Source: an alpha proteobacterium L41A
GTDB taxonomy: Bacteria; Pseudomonadota; Alphaproteobacteria; Caulobacterales; Caulobacteraceae
Reading direction: 5' to 3'
DNA: 32,747 nt
Assembly (NCBI GenBank): GCA_000335735.1
Contig: AMYY01000032.1
Span: 1-32,747 of the forward strand
Part shown: positions 15,735 through 24,421 of the stretch, piece after piece
Numbering within the stretch: the stretch's first letter is position 1
How the letters are laid out: every line of letters starts with the position of its first letter
Notes under the pieces: generated by a model
Databases searched by the model: none
Told to the model about the DNA's origin: nothing
What the model saw: only the letters and a program-made list of their open reading frames with translations
Made by a program: the position numbers and the translations under genes

Positions 15735-16160
15735 ATGGACGTCGTCATCTATCATAACCCCGCCTGCGGCACGTCGCGCAACACCCTGGCCCTGATCCGC
15801 CACGTCGGGATCGAGCCGCATGTGATCGAGTATCTGAAGACTCCGCCCAGCCGCGCGCTGGTGACCCAACTGGTCGAACGAATGGGCGGATCGGTGCGCG
15901 ATATCCTGCGCGAAAAGGGCACGCCCTACGCCGACCTCGGCCTGGATGACACAAGCCTGTCGGACGACCAACTGCTGGACGCCATCGCGGCGCATCCGAT
16001 CCTGATGAACCGTCCCATCGTCGTCTCGCCCCTAGGCGTGAAACTGTGCCGCCCGTCCGAGACGGTTCTGGACCTGCTGCCTCAAGAGGGACTGAAACCC
16101 TTCACCAAGGAAGACGGCGAGGTCGTCGTCGACGCCGACGAAAGCCGCGTGATCGGATGA
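15735..16160 (+). CDS. arsC: ArsC, glutaredoxin-dependent arsenate reductase
   Basis: A 141-residue thioredoxin-fold enzyme that reduces arsenate to arsenite. The active site [13 protein letters not shown] lies at about residues 7-19 with the catalytic cysteine at 12. The conserved arginines of the arsenate site are in [18 protein letters not shown]. It begins 6 bases after arsR, and its stop overlaps the arsH start (ATGA). Confidence 0.94.
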   Translation: MDVVIYHNPACGTSRNTLALIRHVGIEPHVIEYLKTPPSRALVTQLVERMGGSVRDILREKGTPYADLGLDDTSLSDDQLLDAIAAHPILMNRPIVVSPLGVKLCRPSETVLDLLPQEGLKPFTKEDGEVVVDADESRVIG

Positions 16161-16900
16161 GCCGCCTTCGCGCCCTGCCTGATCCCGACCATCTGCCGGC
16201 GCTCGATCCGGCCTATCTTTCGGCGACGCCCGCACAGGGCCTGGGTCCGGGCGATCCCGCGCCGCGCATCCTGCTGCTCTACGGCTCCCTGCGCGAACGG
16301 TCCTTCTCGCGCCTGTGCGTCGAGGAGGCGGCGCGGCTGTTGCAGGTCATGGGGTGCGAGACGCGCATCTTCGATCCGTCCGACCTGCCCCTGACCGATC
16401 AGGTCGCCGGCGACGACCATCCGGCCGTCCACGCCCTGCGCGAGCACGCCATGTGGTCCGAAGGCATGGTCTGGTGCAGCCCGGAACGCCATGGCCAGAT
16501 CTCGGCGATCATGAAGCTTCAGATCGACCACCTGCCGCTGAACATGGGCGGGATGCGACCGACGCAGGGGCGCACCCTGGCGGTGATGCAGGTCTCGGGC
16601 GGTTCCCAGAGCTTCAACGCCGTCAACACCCTGCGCCTGCTCGGCCGCTGGATGCGGATGATCACCATCCCCAACCAGTCCAGCGTCGCCAAGGCCTTCA
16701 TGGAGTTCAACGACGCAGGCCGCATGAAGCCGTCGGCCTATTACGACCGCATCGTCGACGTCATGGAGGAGTTGGTGCGGTTCACTGTCCTGACCCGGCC
16801 TCACGCCGCGCAGCTCGTGGATCGCTACTCCGAGCGAAAGGCGCAAGGCACGCCGATCGATCCGTCCAAGGACCTGTCCGCCATCGCCGTCAGGCCCTAG
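16157..16900 (+). CDS. arsH: ArsH, NADPH-dependent FMN reductase
   Basis: A 247-residue flavoprotein of the ArsH family, linked to resistance to arsenicals, including oxidation of trivalent organoarsenicals in studied members. The FMN-binding start is [17 protein letters not shown] at about residues 36-52. [20 protein letters not shown] and [20 protein letters not shown] are ArsH signatures. The start ATG 16157 overlaps the arsC stop, which supports translational coupling; the frame is open further upstream but overlaps arsC. Confidence 0.94.
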   Translation: MSRLRALPDPDHLPALDPAYLSATPAQGLGPGDPAPRILLLYGSLRERSFSRLCVEEAARLLQVMGCETRIFDPSDLPLTDQVAGDDHPAVHALREHAMWSEGMVWCSPERHGQISAIMKLQIDHLPLNMGGMRPTQGRTLAVMQVSGGSQSFNAVNTLRLLGRWMRMITIPNQSSVAKAFMEFNDAGRMKPSAYYDRIVDVMEELVRFTVLTRPHAAQLVDRYSERKAQGTPIDPSKDLSAIAVRP

Positions 16901-16903
16901 TCC

Positions 16904-17338
16904 TCACCCCGCGCGCAGGTTCTCCACCACGCTCCTCAGCCGCGCCGGCAGCGGCTTGGGCCGGCGGGTTTCGGCGTCGACATAGACGTGGACGAAATGG
17001 CCGATGGCGGCGGGAACATCCACGCTGCGCTTGAAGACCGCAAAGCCATAGGTGACGCTGGAGGTGCCGATCGCATCGACCTTGATCCCGACCTCGATCA
17101 CATCGGGAAACTTCAGCGACGAGGTGTAGCGACAGCCCGAATCCACCACCAGGCCGATCGATTCCGTCAGCGCATTGGCGATCAGCAGATGGGCGTTCAC
17201 CGCCGAGTCGACGAACTCGTAGAATTTGGCGTTGTTGATATGGCCGTACTGGTCGTTGTCGGCCCAGCGGGTGGAGACCATGTGGAAGGCCTTGTAGGTC
17301 GCCCGTTGCGCCAGCGCGCCCTCGTCTCGTTTCGGCAT
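16904..17338 (-). CDS. hot-dog acyl-CoA thioesterase (4HBT/FadM type)
   Basis: A 144-residue single hot-dog-domain thioesterase. The catalytic signature TRWADNDQYGHINNAKFYEF lies at about residues 23-42, with the aspartate and the GHINN turn intact. It probably hydrolyses acyl-CoA in the cytoplasm; chain preference cannot be told. It ends 4 bases after the convergent arsH stop and diverges from the alcohol dehydrogenase gene. It is distinct from the ybgC copy at 4094-4561. Confidence 0.87.
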   Translation of the reverse strand: MPKRDEGALAQRATYKAFHMVSTRWADNDQYGHINNAKFYEFVDSAVNAHLLIANALTESIGLVVDSGCRYTSSLKFPDVIEVGIKVDAIGTSSVTYGFAVFKRSVDVPAAIGHFVHVYVDAETRRPKPLPARLRSVVENLRAG

Positions 17339-17388
17339 CGTCGTCTCCCTCGGCGACGCGAACCGTCGCTCTCGATCCCGACGCTCTA

Positions 17389-17424
17389 GCTTGGACGACG
17401 TTAGGTCAAGCGCCTATCGATAGG
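17389..17424. promoter_or_regulatory. palindromes in the thioesterase/alcohol dehydrogenase divergent promoter
   Basis: Two dyads lie in the 110-base spacer: GCTTGGAC (17389-17396) with GGTCAAGC (17404-17411), imperfect, and the perfect 12-base palindrome CCTATCGATAGG (17413-17424). A possible plus-strand -35 TTGGAC and -10 TATCGA 18 bases apart overlap them, so a repressor or activator could control the dehydrogenase here. No regulator gene is adjacent. Confidence 0.35.
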
Positions 17425-17448
17425 TCGTTGATGACGAAGGCTTGAAGC

Positions 17449-18579
17449 ATGACCCTCACGACCCGCGCCGCCGTCCTGTCCGACAGGGGCGCCGCCCGCC
17501 CCTATGCCGACAGCCGCCCTCTGTTGGTCCAGACCGTCACGCTGGACCCGCCCGGCCCCGGCGAGGTGCTGGTCGCGATCAAGGCGGCGGGCCTGTGCCA
17601 CTCGGACCTTTCCGTCATCAACGGCGACCGCCCCCGTCCCCTGCCCATGGCCTTGGGGCACGAGGCGGCAGGCGTGGTCGAGGCGCTGGGGGACGGCGTC
17701 ACCGATCTGGCCATCGGCGATCACGTCGTCATGGTCTTCATGCCGTCCTGCGGCCACTGCAATCCGTGCGCCGGCGGCCGTCCCGCCCTTTGCGAGCCCG
17801 GCGCCGCCGCCAACGGCCGGGGCGAGCTTCTGTCCGGCGCCCGCCGCATTTTCCGCGAGGGCGAGCCCGTCAACCACCACCTCGGCTGCTCCGCCTTCGC
17901 CGAGCGCGCCGTCGTCTCACGCCGCTCCCTGGTCAAGAGCGATCCCGACCTGTCCTTCGAGGAGGCGGCCCTGTTCGGCTGCGCCGTCCTGACCGGCGTC
18001 GGCGCCGTGGTGAACACCGCTGGCGTCAAGGCGGGCCAGAGCGTCGTCGTCATCGGCCTGGGCGGCGTGGGTCTGGCCAGCGTGCTGGGCGCCCTGGCCT
18101 CGGGCGCCAGCCCCGTCGTCGCCGTCGACCTGTCCGAGGACAAGCTGGCCCTGGCCCGCACCCTGGGGCCTGTCCACACGGTCAACGCCGCTGACGCGGA
18201 CGCCGTCGATCAGGTCCGCGCGCTGACGAACGGCGGCGCCGACTTCGCCTTCGAAATGGCCGGCGCGGTCCGGGCGCTGGAGGCGGCGTGGAAGATGACC
18301 CGGCGCGGCGGAACCACCGTCACCGCCGGCCTGCCGCCGCCCGATGCGACGCTGGCCGTCAACGTCGTCTCCCTGGTCGGCGAGGAGCGCACGCTGAAGG
18401 GTTCCTACATCGGAACCTGCGTCCCCAGCCGCGACATCCCCCGCTACGTCGCCCTGTATCGCCAGGGCCGCCTGCCGGTGGATCGCCTGATGAGCGGCGT
18501 CATTCCCCTCGACGACATCAACGTCGGCTTCGACCGCCTGCACGCCGGCGAGGTCGTGCGGCTAATCGTGCGACCGTGA
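17449..18579 (+). CDS. zinc-dependent medium-chain alcohol dehydrogenase
   Basis: A 376-residue NAD(P)-dependent enzyme of the class with both catalytic and structural zinc. The catalytic site includes GLCHSDLSV and GHEAAGVVEALG. The structural zinc is held by the four cysteines of SCGHCNPCAGGRPALC. The Rossmann motif is VVVIGLGGVGLASVLGAL. NHHLGCSAFAERAVV and TLKGSYIGTCVPSRDIPRYV resemble class III-like enzymes. The substrate is not determinable; S-hydroxymethylglutathione or long-chain alcohols are options. No accessory formaldehyde gene is nearby. Confidence 0.88.
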   Translation: MTLTTRAAVLSDRGAARPYADSRPLLVQTVTLDPPGPGEVLVAIKAAGLCHSDLSVINGDRPRPLPMALGHEAAGVVEALGDGVTDLAIGDHVVMVFMPSCGHCNPCAGGRPALCEPGAAANGRGELLSGARRIFREGEPVNHHLGCSAFAERAVVSRRSLVKSDPDLSFEEAALFGCAVLTGVGAVVNTAGVKAGQSVVVIGLGGVGLASVLGALASGASPVVAVDLSEDKLALARTLGPVHTVNAADADAVDQVRALTNGGADFAFEMAGAVRALEAAWKMTRRGGTTVTAGLPPPDATLAVNVVSLVGEERTLKGSYIGTCVPSRDIPRYVALYRQGRLPVDRLMSGVIPLDDINVGFDRLHAGEVVRLIVRP

Positions 18580-18631
18580 CGACACCGTAATCCCGCCGCC
18601 CGCTTTCGGCCGCAAATCCGTCGACCAATGT

Positions 18632-18649
18632 CCGCTCAAGCTTAAGCGG
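18632..18649. promoter_or_regulatory. 18-base near-palindrome at the DUF6624-like gene start
   Basis: CCGCTCAAGCTTAAGCGG is symmetric except for one pair and runs into the ribosome binding site GGAGA (18648-18652). It could be an operator or an RNA hairpin that limits translation of the gene starting at 18659. Confidence 0.3.
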
Positions 18650-18658
18650 AGATCACCC

Positions 18659-19291
18659 ATGCGCCCGTCTCGCCTGTCCTGCGCCGCCGCGATGTCGGCC
18701 ATCGCCCTCGCCTTCGCCGTCCCGGCCTCGGCCCAGGACGCCCCGCCTGAGAACAACGCGGAAATGGCCGCCATCTTCGCCGCCGACCAGGCCGTGCGTC
18801 AGAATCTGTCGCCCGACTTCTTCAAGGATCGCGCCCGCATGACCGAAATGATCACGGGCGACGCCGCGCGCCGGGTCCAGACCCGCGCCCTGCTGGACGC
18901 CGGGGCGCTCCAGACCGGCGAGGACTACCGCGCCGCCGCCTTCGTCTTCCAGCACGGCTCCACGCCCGAGGATTATCTGCTGGCCCATAGCCTGGCCGTC
19001 GCCGCCGTCGCCAAGGGCTCGCCCGAAGGCGCCTGGATCGCCGCCGCCACCCTCGACCGCTATCTGCAGATGACCGACAAGGCCCAGATCTACGGCACCC
19101 AGACCCGCAAGACCCGCGACGCCCCGGCTACCCTCGATCCCTACGACCGCGCCCTGATCCCCGACAGCCTGCGCGCCGTCTTCGGCGTCCCGCCCCAGGC
19201 GGAACAGGACGCCCGTCTGGAACAGGTGAACGCCGCCGCTGCCGCTATCGCAGCATCTGTCGCGGCAGGTCCGGCGACGCCCAAGCCCTAG
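18659..19291 (+). CDS. secreted DUF6624-like protein
   Basis: A 210-residue exported protein with a signal peptide of about 25 residues ending ASA-QD. The mature part has EMAAIFAADQAVRQ, VQTRALLDAGALQTGEDYRA with AAFVFQHG, and AATLDRYLQMTDKAQIYGTQ, the conserved blocks I associate with DUF6624. The function is not known. ATG 18659 has GGAGA upstream. It converges on the S9 peptidase gene with one base between the stops. Confidence 0.75.
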   Translation: MRPSRLSCAAAMSAIALAFAVPASAQDAPPENNAEMAAIFAADQAVRQNLSPDFFKDRARMTEMITGDAARRVQTRALLDAGALQTGEDYRAAAFVFQHGSTPEDYLLAHSLAVAAVAKGSPEGAWIAAATLDRYLQMTDKAQIYGTQTRKTRDAPATLDPYDRALIPDSLRAVFGVPPQAEQDARLEQVNAAAAAIAASVAAGPATPKP

Positions 19292-19292
19292 A

Positions 19293-21758
19293 TCACTCCG
19301 CCGGCTTCGGCGGGGCGTTCTTCACATACTGGTCCAGCCAGCGGGTCATCTCCCACAGTGTGTGGCCCACGGATTCCCGCGCGCGGTATCCATGCGCCTC
19401 CAGCGGCAGGGTGACGTAGCGCGCCGTCGCCCCCAGCCCCTTCAGCGCCGCATAGAAGCGCTCGGACTGCACCGGGAAGGTGCCCGAGTTGTCGTCCGCC
19501 TCGCCGTGGATCAGCAGGATCGGCTCGTTCAGCTTGTTCGCATAGGTGAAGGGCGACATCTCGGTATAGACCTCGGTCGCCTCCCAATAGTTGCGCTGCT
19601 CGGACTGGAAGCCGAACGGCGTCAGGGTGCGGTTATAGGCCCCCGACCGCGCGATCCCGGTCCGGAACAAATCGCTGTGCGCCAGCAGGTTCGCCGTCAT
19701 GAAGGCGCCATAGCTGTGCCCTCCGACCGCGATCCGGTCGCGGTCCGCCACGCCCATGCCGACCACGGCGTCGACCGCGGCCTTTGCGTCGGCGACCAAC
19801 TGCTCGACATAGGTGTCGTTCGGCTCGGCCCCGTCCTTGCCGATGATGGGCATGGAGGGGTTGTCGAAGATCGCATAGCCCTGGGTCAGCAGGAACAGAT
19901 GGCTGGACCCGCCCGGCCGCACGAACCGGTTCTGCACATCCACCGTCTGGCCCGCCACCGCCGCGTCGGTGAACTCGGCCGGATAGGCCCACATCAGCAT
20001 CGGTAGCGGCCCGTCGCGATCCTTGTCGTAACCGGCCGGCAGATACAGCGTCCCCGACAGCTTGACCCCGTCGGCCCGCTCATAGGTCACCAGTTGCCGC
20101 GTCGCCTCCGCCAGCTGCGGCGCCGGATCGGGGAAGTTGGTCAGCCGCGTCGTCTGGCCCGTCGTCAGATCGCGGATCTGAAGATTGGGCGGATCCAGCC
20201 GCGTCTCACGCTGCGTCACCACCCGTTTGCCGTCCGCGTCCAGGAAGCCGACCACCGCCTCGTAATCCGTATTGGCCGAGGTCCACAGCCGTTCGCTGCG
20301 TCCCGTCGCCGGGTCCATCGCGGCCAGGAACGGGAACTCGCCCTGCGGCGTGGCCCCGGCGCCCGACATCAGGATCCGCCCCTGCGGATCGAAGCGGATC
20401 ACCGAGCGGCCCTGCGCATTCGGCTGGGTCACCGGCTGGCCCGGATTGTCATAGCGGGCCTGATAGTTCCGCTCCAGCAGCACCCGGCCCTCGCCGGGGT
20501 TGGACGGATCGACCACGAAACGCGTCTCGTGCCGGGTGTTGAACCAGCGGCTGTTGACGATCGCCAGGTCGTCCCGGCCCCAGACGACGCCGCCATACCG
20601 TTCCTTCAGGTCGATCAGTTTGACGGGCTCGGCCGTGAACGGCGCGGCCTGCATGAAGACCCGGTCCCGGAAGTCGGCCTCGCGCCGAATGTCGCCGCCG
20701 TCCAGCGCCTCGACCCAGGTCAGGGTCGCCGGCGCATCGGCCCGCCAGCCGACCGAACGCGGCCCCGGCGCCACGGCGTCGAAGGCGGTCGGCACGTCGT
20801 CCCGCAGCGGCAGATCGGCGACCGTGCGCACCACGCGACCGTTCAGATCCGTCACCACGATCTCCGTCGGGAACAGGTCGTCCGGCACCGCATAGGAATA
20901 GGGCCGCTTGGCGATTTCACGCAGGATGTATTGGCCGTCCGGCGACACCGACGCGTCCAGATAGACCGCCGGCGCCCCGATCGTCCGTGCACGGCCATTC
21001 AGCGGAACCAGCGTCAGCTGGCTGGTGAAATAATGGTCGAACAGGGCCTCGTCGCCGGGGTTCGACAACAGGTCCTGATAGGTCCGCACCGGAGCGACCC
21101 GCCCGGCCGTCTCCTCGATGTTCGGCCCCGTGGGCGCCGCCGTCACGTCTGGCGCCGGACCGCGCCCCGCCGGCACCGCCTCGACCAACAGGCCCGAACT
21201 GTCGGGCAGCCACTCATAACCCGTCCCGCCCGTCATATTGACCACCGGATCGGTCAGCTTCCTCGCCCGCGCCGAGGCCACGTCCACCACCCACAGCTCC
21301 AGCCCCGTCGGCCGGTCCAGCACGAAGGCCAGCGACTTGGCGTCCGGCGAGAACCGCGGCGCCGTGAACCGCGCGCCGTCGGGCAGGGCCACGACGCGAG
21401 GCTGCCCGCCATCCACCGCCTGCAGGCTCAGACCCGTCAGCCACGCCACCCGGCTTTCGGCCGCGCCATTGTTCCTGGGATTGATCCGCGTCCCCGCCAG
21501 CCGCAGCATCGGCTCGGCCAGGGCCTTGATGCTGGGGAGGTTGGACCGATCCATCAGCACCAGCGTCCGCCGATCCGGGCTCAGCATCGACGACGGCGTC
21601 GGCTTGGCGTCCAGGATGTCCGCGATCGGCGCCGGCGGCTGCTGATAGACCATCGGCCCCGCAGCCGGCGCTGCGTTCTGGGCTAACGCCCCACCCGCCA
21701 CGCCGCTCAGCAGCACCGCCGCCAGAACCAGCCCAACCCTACGTCCACGCATCATCAT
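19293..21758 (-). CDS. secreted S9 family (prolyl oligopeptidase-like) serine peptidase
   Basis: An 821-residue exported peptidase. The signal peptide spans about residues 1-27 (VGLVLAAVLLSGVAGGALA). A long beta-propeller region with repeated WD40/PD40-like strands (FSPDAKSLAFVLDR, SVSPDGQYILREIA) is followed by the alpha/beta hydrolase domain in the last 250 residues. The catalytic serine is in GGHSYGAFMTANLL, the acid in HGEADDNSGTFP and the histidine in LEAHGYRARES. ATG 21758 is preferred because GGGGA lies about ten bases upstream; ATGs at 21755 and 21752 are alternatives. It most resembles the glutamyl endopeptidase/dipeptidyl peptidase branch. Confidence 0.9.
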   Translation of the reverse strand: MMMRGRRVGLVLAAVLLSGVAGGALAQNAAPAAGPMVYQQPPAPIADILDAKPTPSSMLSPDRRTLVLMDRSNLPSIKALAEPMLRLAGTRINPRNNGAAESRVAWLTGLSLQAVDGGQPRVVALPDGARFTAPRFSPDAKSLAFVLDRPTGLELWVVDVASARARKLTDPVVNMTGGTGYEWLPDSSGLLVEAVPAGRGPAPDVTAAPTGPNIEETAGRVAPVRTYQDLLSNPGDEALFDHYFTSQLTLVPLNGRARTIGAPAVYLDASVSPDGQYILREIAKRPYSYAVPDDLFPTEIVVTDLNGRVVRTVADLPLRDDVPTAFDAVAPGPRSVGWRADAPATLTWVEALDGGDIRREADFRDRVFMQAAPFTAEPVKLIDLKERYGGVVWGRDDLAIVNSRWFNTRHETRFVVDPSNPGEGRVLLERNYQARYDNPGQPVTQPNAQGRSVIRFDPQGRILMSGAGATPQGEFPFLAAMDPATGRSERLWTSANTDYEAVVGFLDADGKRVVTQRETRLDPPNLQIRDLTTGQTTRLTNFPDPAPQLAEATRQLVTYERADGVKLSGTLYLPAGYDKDRDGPLPMLMWAYPAEFTDAAVAGQTVDVQNRFVRPGGSSHLFLLTQGYAIFDNPSMPIIGKDGAEPNDTYVEQLVADAKAAVDAVVGMGVADRDRIAVGGHSYGAFMTANLLAHSDLFRTGIARSGAYNRTLTPFGFQSEQRNYWEATEVYTEMSPFTYANKLNEPILLIHGEADDNSGTFPVQSERFYAALKGLGATARYVTLPLEAHGYRARESVGHTLWEMTRWLDQYVKNAPPKPAE

Positions 21759-21856
21759 CGTCTGAAGTCCCCACAAATCCCGAACCCCAGACCTAACCCC
21801 GCCCTTTCACCGCCTACAACCCGTTTCGGCGTTACAGTGTCACATCGCCGCTGATG

Positions 21857-22717
21857 TCAGTTCCTTTCGCTCATCCCCGCCAACAGCGCCTCGACCTGAT
21901 CGCGCTCCGGCGCCGACGGCTGCGCGCCTGCCTGCGTCGCGGCGAAAGCCCCGGCGGCGCAGGCGAAGCGTAGCGCCTCGGCAGGGTCCATGCCTTCCAG
22001 CAGGGCGACGGTGATGGCGGCGACGAAGGCGTCGCCCGCGCCTGTCGCATCGACCGCCTCGACGGCCGGCGGGGTCGCCCAGGCCATTTCGACGCCGCGC
22101 TGATACATGGCCGCGCCTCGGGCGCCCTTGGTGACGACGACCCGTCCCCCGCCCCGGTGCAGGCCGTCGCCATAGAAGGCCGCCTCGGTCTCGTTGACGA
22201 CGATCAGGTCGGCGCGGCGCAGCAGCAGTTCCGACACCGGCGCGGCGGGCGCCAGATTGGCGCAGACGAAGCCCGTCGCCCGGCCCACCGCCGCCTCGAC
22301 CGTCTCGATCGGCAGTTCCAGCTGCACGATCAGCGCGCCCTCGATCCGCTGGGGCAGCTGTTCAGGGGTGACCATGTGGTTGGCGCCGGCCGCGACCACG
22401 ATCTGGTTCTCGCCGGTCGGATCGACGGCGATCAGGGCCACCCCGGTCGGGGCCGCCACATCCACCTCCACCCCCGCCAGATCGACGCCCAGATCTTCCA
22501 TCAGGGCCAGGGCCTCGCCGGCCATGGCGTCGTTCCCGACCCGGCCGATCAGACAGACCTCGGCCCCCAGCTTCTCGGCCGCCAGCGCCTGGTTGGCGCC
22601 CTTGCCGCCCGGATGCCGCGCCAGGGTCGCCCCCGTCACCGTCTCGCCCGGCGCCGGCAGTTGGGGCGCGGTGGCCGCCAGATCCAGGTTGATCGAGCCG
22701 ACGACGGTGATCCTCAT
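21857..22717 (-). CDS. rbsK: ribokinase (PfkB family)
   Basis: A 286-residue sugar kinase that phosphorylates ribose at C5. It begins MRITVVGSINLDLAATAPQL and has the PfkB motif 1 HPGGKGANQALAA and motif 2 DATGAGDAFVAAITVALLEG with the catalytic base aspartate. The ATG overlaps the stop of the nucleoside hydrolase gene (ATGA). The pair forms a short salvage route: the hydrolase releases ribose from nucleosides and the kinase traps it. Confidence 0.92.
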   Translation of the reverse strand: MRITVVGSINLDLAATAPQLPAPGETVTGATLARHPGGKGANQALAAEKLGAEVCLIGRVGNDAMAGEALALMEDLGVDLAGVEVDVAAPTGVALIAVDPTGENQIVVAAGANHMVTPEQLPQRIEGALIVQLELPIETVEAAVGRATGFVCANLAPAAPVSELLLRRADLIVVNETEAAFYGDGLHRGGGRVVVTKGARGAAMYQRGVEMAWATPPAVEAVDATGAGDAFVAAITVALLEGMDPAEALRFACAAGAFAATQAGAQPSAPERDQVEALLAGMSERN

Positions 22718-23694
22718 GCGCCGGCCTCCAGCGCCTCAGCCTCCAGAGCCTGAGCCTTCAGCTTGGCGACGATCAGATCGAACACCCCTTGCGCGTCCGC
22801 CGCGACCGCCCAGCGATGCCGCGCCGTCGCCGGATCGATCCGGTACTCCACCGCCGTATGCCCACGCGTCAGGTCCGAACCCGTCTCCACCTCGATCCGG
22901 CAGGGCTTCGTCTCGAACAGGTCGGGCTGGATCAGCCAGGCGATGGGACAGGGGTCATGCAATGGGGCGCCCCAATCGAAAGTGGGCCACCCCACGATCT
23001 CGCGCTCCACCCGCTGCGAGAACCGCAGCGTTGACGCCGCCGCCCGCGCGGCCTCGCTGTCGATGGCCTCTATCGCCACGATCCGGTCCTCGGTCGCGCG
23101 CACCTGATGAGTCGCATCCAGGCCGAAGGCGACCACCTGACACCCCGATCCGAACACCACCGCCGCCGCATCCGGATCGGCCCAGATGTTGAACTCGGCG
23201 GATGCGGTGACATTGCCGCCTTCCGATCGCGCCCCGCCCATGACGACCACCGGCCCCAGTCGCTCGGCCAGCCGCCGCTCGCGCCGCATCGCCAGCGCCA
23301 GATTGGTCATCGGCCCCAGGACGGCGATGGCGACCGAGCCTTCGGGCCGGCTCATCACCAGATCGACGATGGCGTTGGCGGCCGGTCCGTCGCCGACGAT
23401 CCCCGTCGGCTCGAACGGCTCCAGATCGCCCAGACCCTCGACGCCGTGAAACGCGCCCGCCCCCGCCGGCGGACGTTTCAGCGGCCGCTCGGCCCCGCCG
23501 AACACCGGCACGTCCTCGCGCCCGGCGATCTGGCGGATGATCCGCGCATTGCGCTGGGTCTTGGCGCCGGGGACATTGCCCCCGACCGTCGTGACGGCCA
23601 GCAGCTCCAGCTCGGGCGCGGCGAAGGCCAGAAACAGCGCCACGGCGTCGTCCACGCCGGGGTCGCAATCGATGATCAGGGACTGAATAGACAC
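22714..23694 (-). CDS. inosine-uridine-preferring type nucleoside hydrolase
   Basis: A 326-residue enzyme that cleaves the N-glycosidic bond of nucleosides. The calcium-binding signature IIDCDPGVDDAVAL lies at about residues 7-20 (D9, D11, D15, D16). The second family block VMGGARSEGGNVTASAEFN is followed by IWADPDAAAVVF, with the distal ligand region DWGAPLHDPCPIAWLI. The start is GTG 23694. It precedes ribokinase with a 4-base overlap and follows the racemase gene by 49 bases in the same direction. Confidence 0.92.
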   Translation of the reverse strand: MSIQSLIIDCDPGVDDAVALFLAFAAPELELLAVTTVGGNVPGAKTQRNARIIRQIAGREDVPVFGGAERPLKRPPAGAGAFHGVEGLGDLEPFEPTGIVGDGPAANAIVDLVMSRPEGSVAIAVLGPMTNLALAMRRERRLAERLGPVVVMGGARSEGGNVTASAEFNIWADPDAAAVVFGSGCQVVAFGLDATHQVRATEDRIVAIEAIDSEAARAAASTLRFSQRVEREIVGWPTFDWGAPLHDPCPIAWLIQPDLFETKPCRIEVETGSDLTRGHTAVEYRIDPATARHRWAVAADAQGVFDLIVAKLKAQALEAEALEAGA

Positions 23695-23743
23695 CGCCCA
23701 TGACTAGGCAGGCCGGCCGCGCGGAGCAAGCCGCAACCGCGCC

Positions 23744-24421
23744 TCACACCCGACACGCCTTCACACACGCTTGGGCCAGCACCTCGGCCGAATCCGTCAG
23801 GGGTATGGCGGCGTATTCGGCGCGCAGCAGCAGCGGAACCTCGGTGCAGCCCGCGATCAGCCCGTGCGCGCCCGCGTCCGCCAGGGCCTGGGCCAGCCGC
23901 AACATCCCCGCCTGCGCCGCCTCGCCGACATCGCCGCGCTTGACCCCATAGACCAGCGCCATGAAGGCCTCGCGGTCCGCGCCCTCCAGCAGCACGGTCT
24001 CGACCCCGCGCGCCGCCAGCGCCTGCGTGTAAAGCCGCTCGCCCCCCGGCGTCGCCAGCACCCCGATCCGCTCAACGCCAGAGGCCGCCGCCGCATCCGC
24101 CGTCGCCGCGATCATGTCGATAAAGCGCAGGCCCTTCGCCTCACACGCCGCGCGGATCCCGCCCGCCTGGGCGTGGGCGGTGTTGCACGGCATGGCGATC
24201 ACCTCGGCTCCCGCCGCCGCCAGCCCCTCGGCCATCCGCCCCAGCACCACCTCGGCCTCGCCCGGCCGCGTGTTGCGATCGGGCACTTGCGGGTTCAGGT
24301 CCATCACCACCCGGATATGATCGGCGTCCCCGTCCGCCGGCGTCAGCGCCTGCACCCGCGCCAGGAACGCCACCGTCGCCGCCGGTCCCATGCCGCCGAT
24401 CACGCCCAGGATCTTGCTCAT
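23744..24421 (-). CDS. aspartate/glutamate racemase family protein
   Basis: A 225-residue cofactor-independent racemase. It begins MSKILGVIGGMGPAATVAFL, the family opening. The two catalytic cysteines lie in MPCNTAHAQA and GLIAGCTEVPLLL. It is likely an aspartate racemase or a relative acting on another amino acid. ATG 24421 overlaps the stop of the chromate transporter gene (ATGA); the frame is open 25 codons further, but that part overlaps the transporter and is not conserved. Confidence 0.9.
   Translation of the reverse strand: MSKILGVIGGMGPAATVAFLARVQALTPADGDADHIRVVMDLNPQVPDRNTRPGEAEVVLGRMAEGLAAAGAEVIAMPCNTAHAQAGGIRAACEAKGLRFIDMIAATADAAAASGVERIGVLATPGGERLYTQALAARGVETVLLEGADREAFMALVYGVKRGDVGEAAQAGMLRLAQALADAGAHGLIAGCTEVPLLLRAEYAAIPLTDSAEVLAQACVKACRV

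Noticed and set aside
20094..21686. 530-codon plus-strand frame opposite the S9 peptidase gene
   Set aside because: The composition (R, H, Q, P) is that of a shadow frame, and the opposite strand encodes a clear peptidase.
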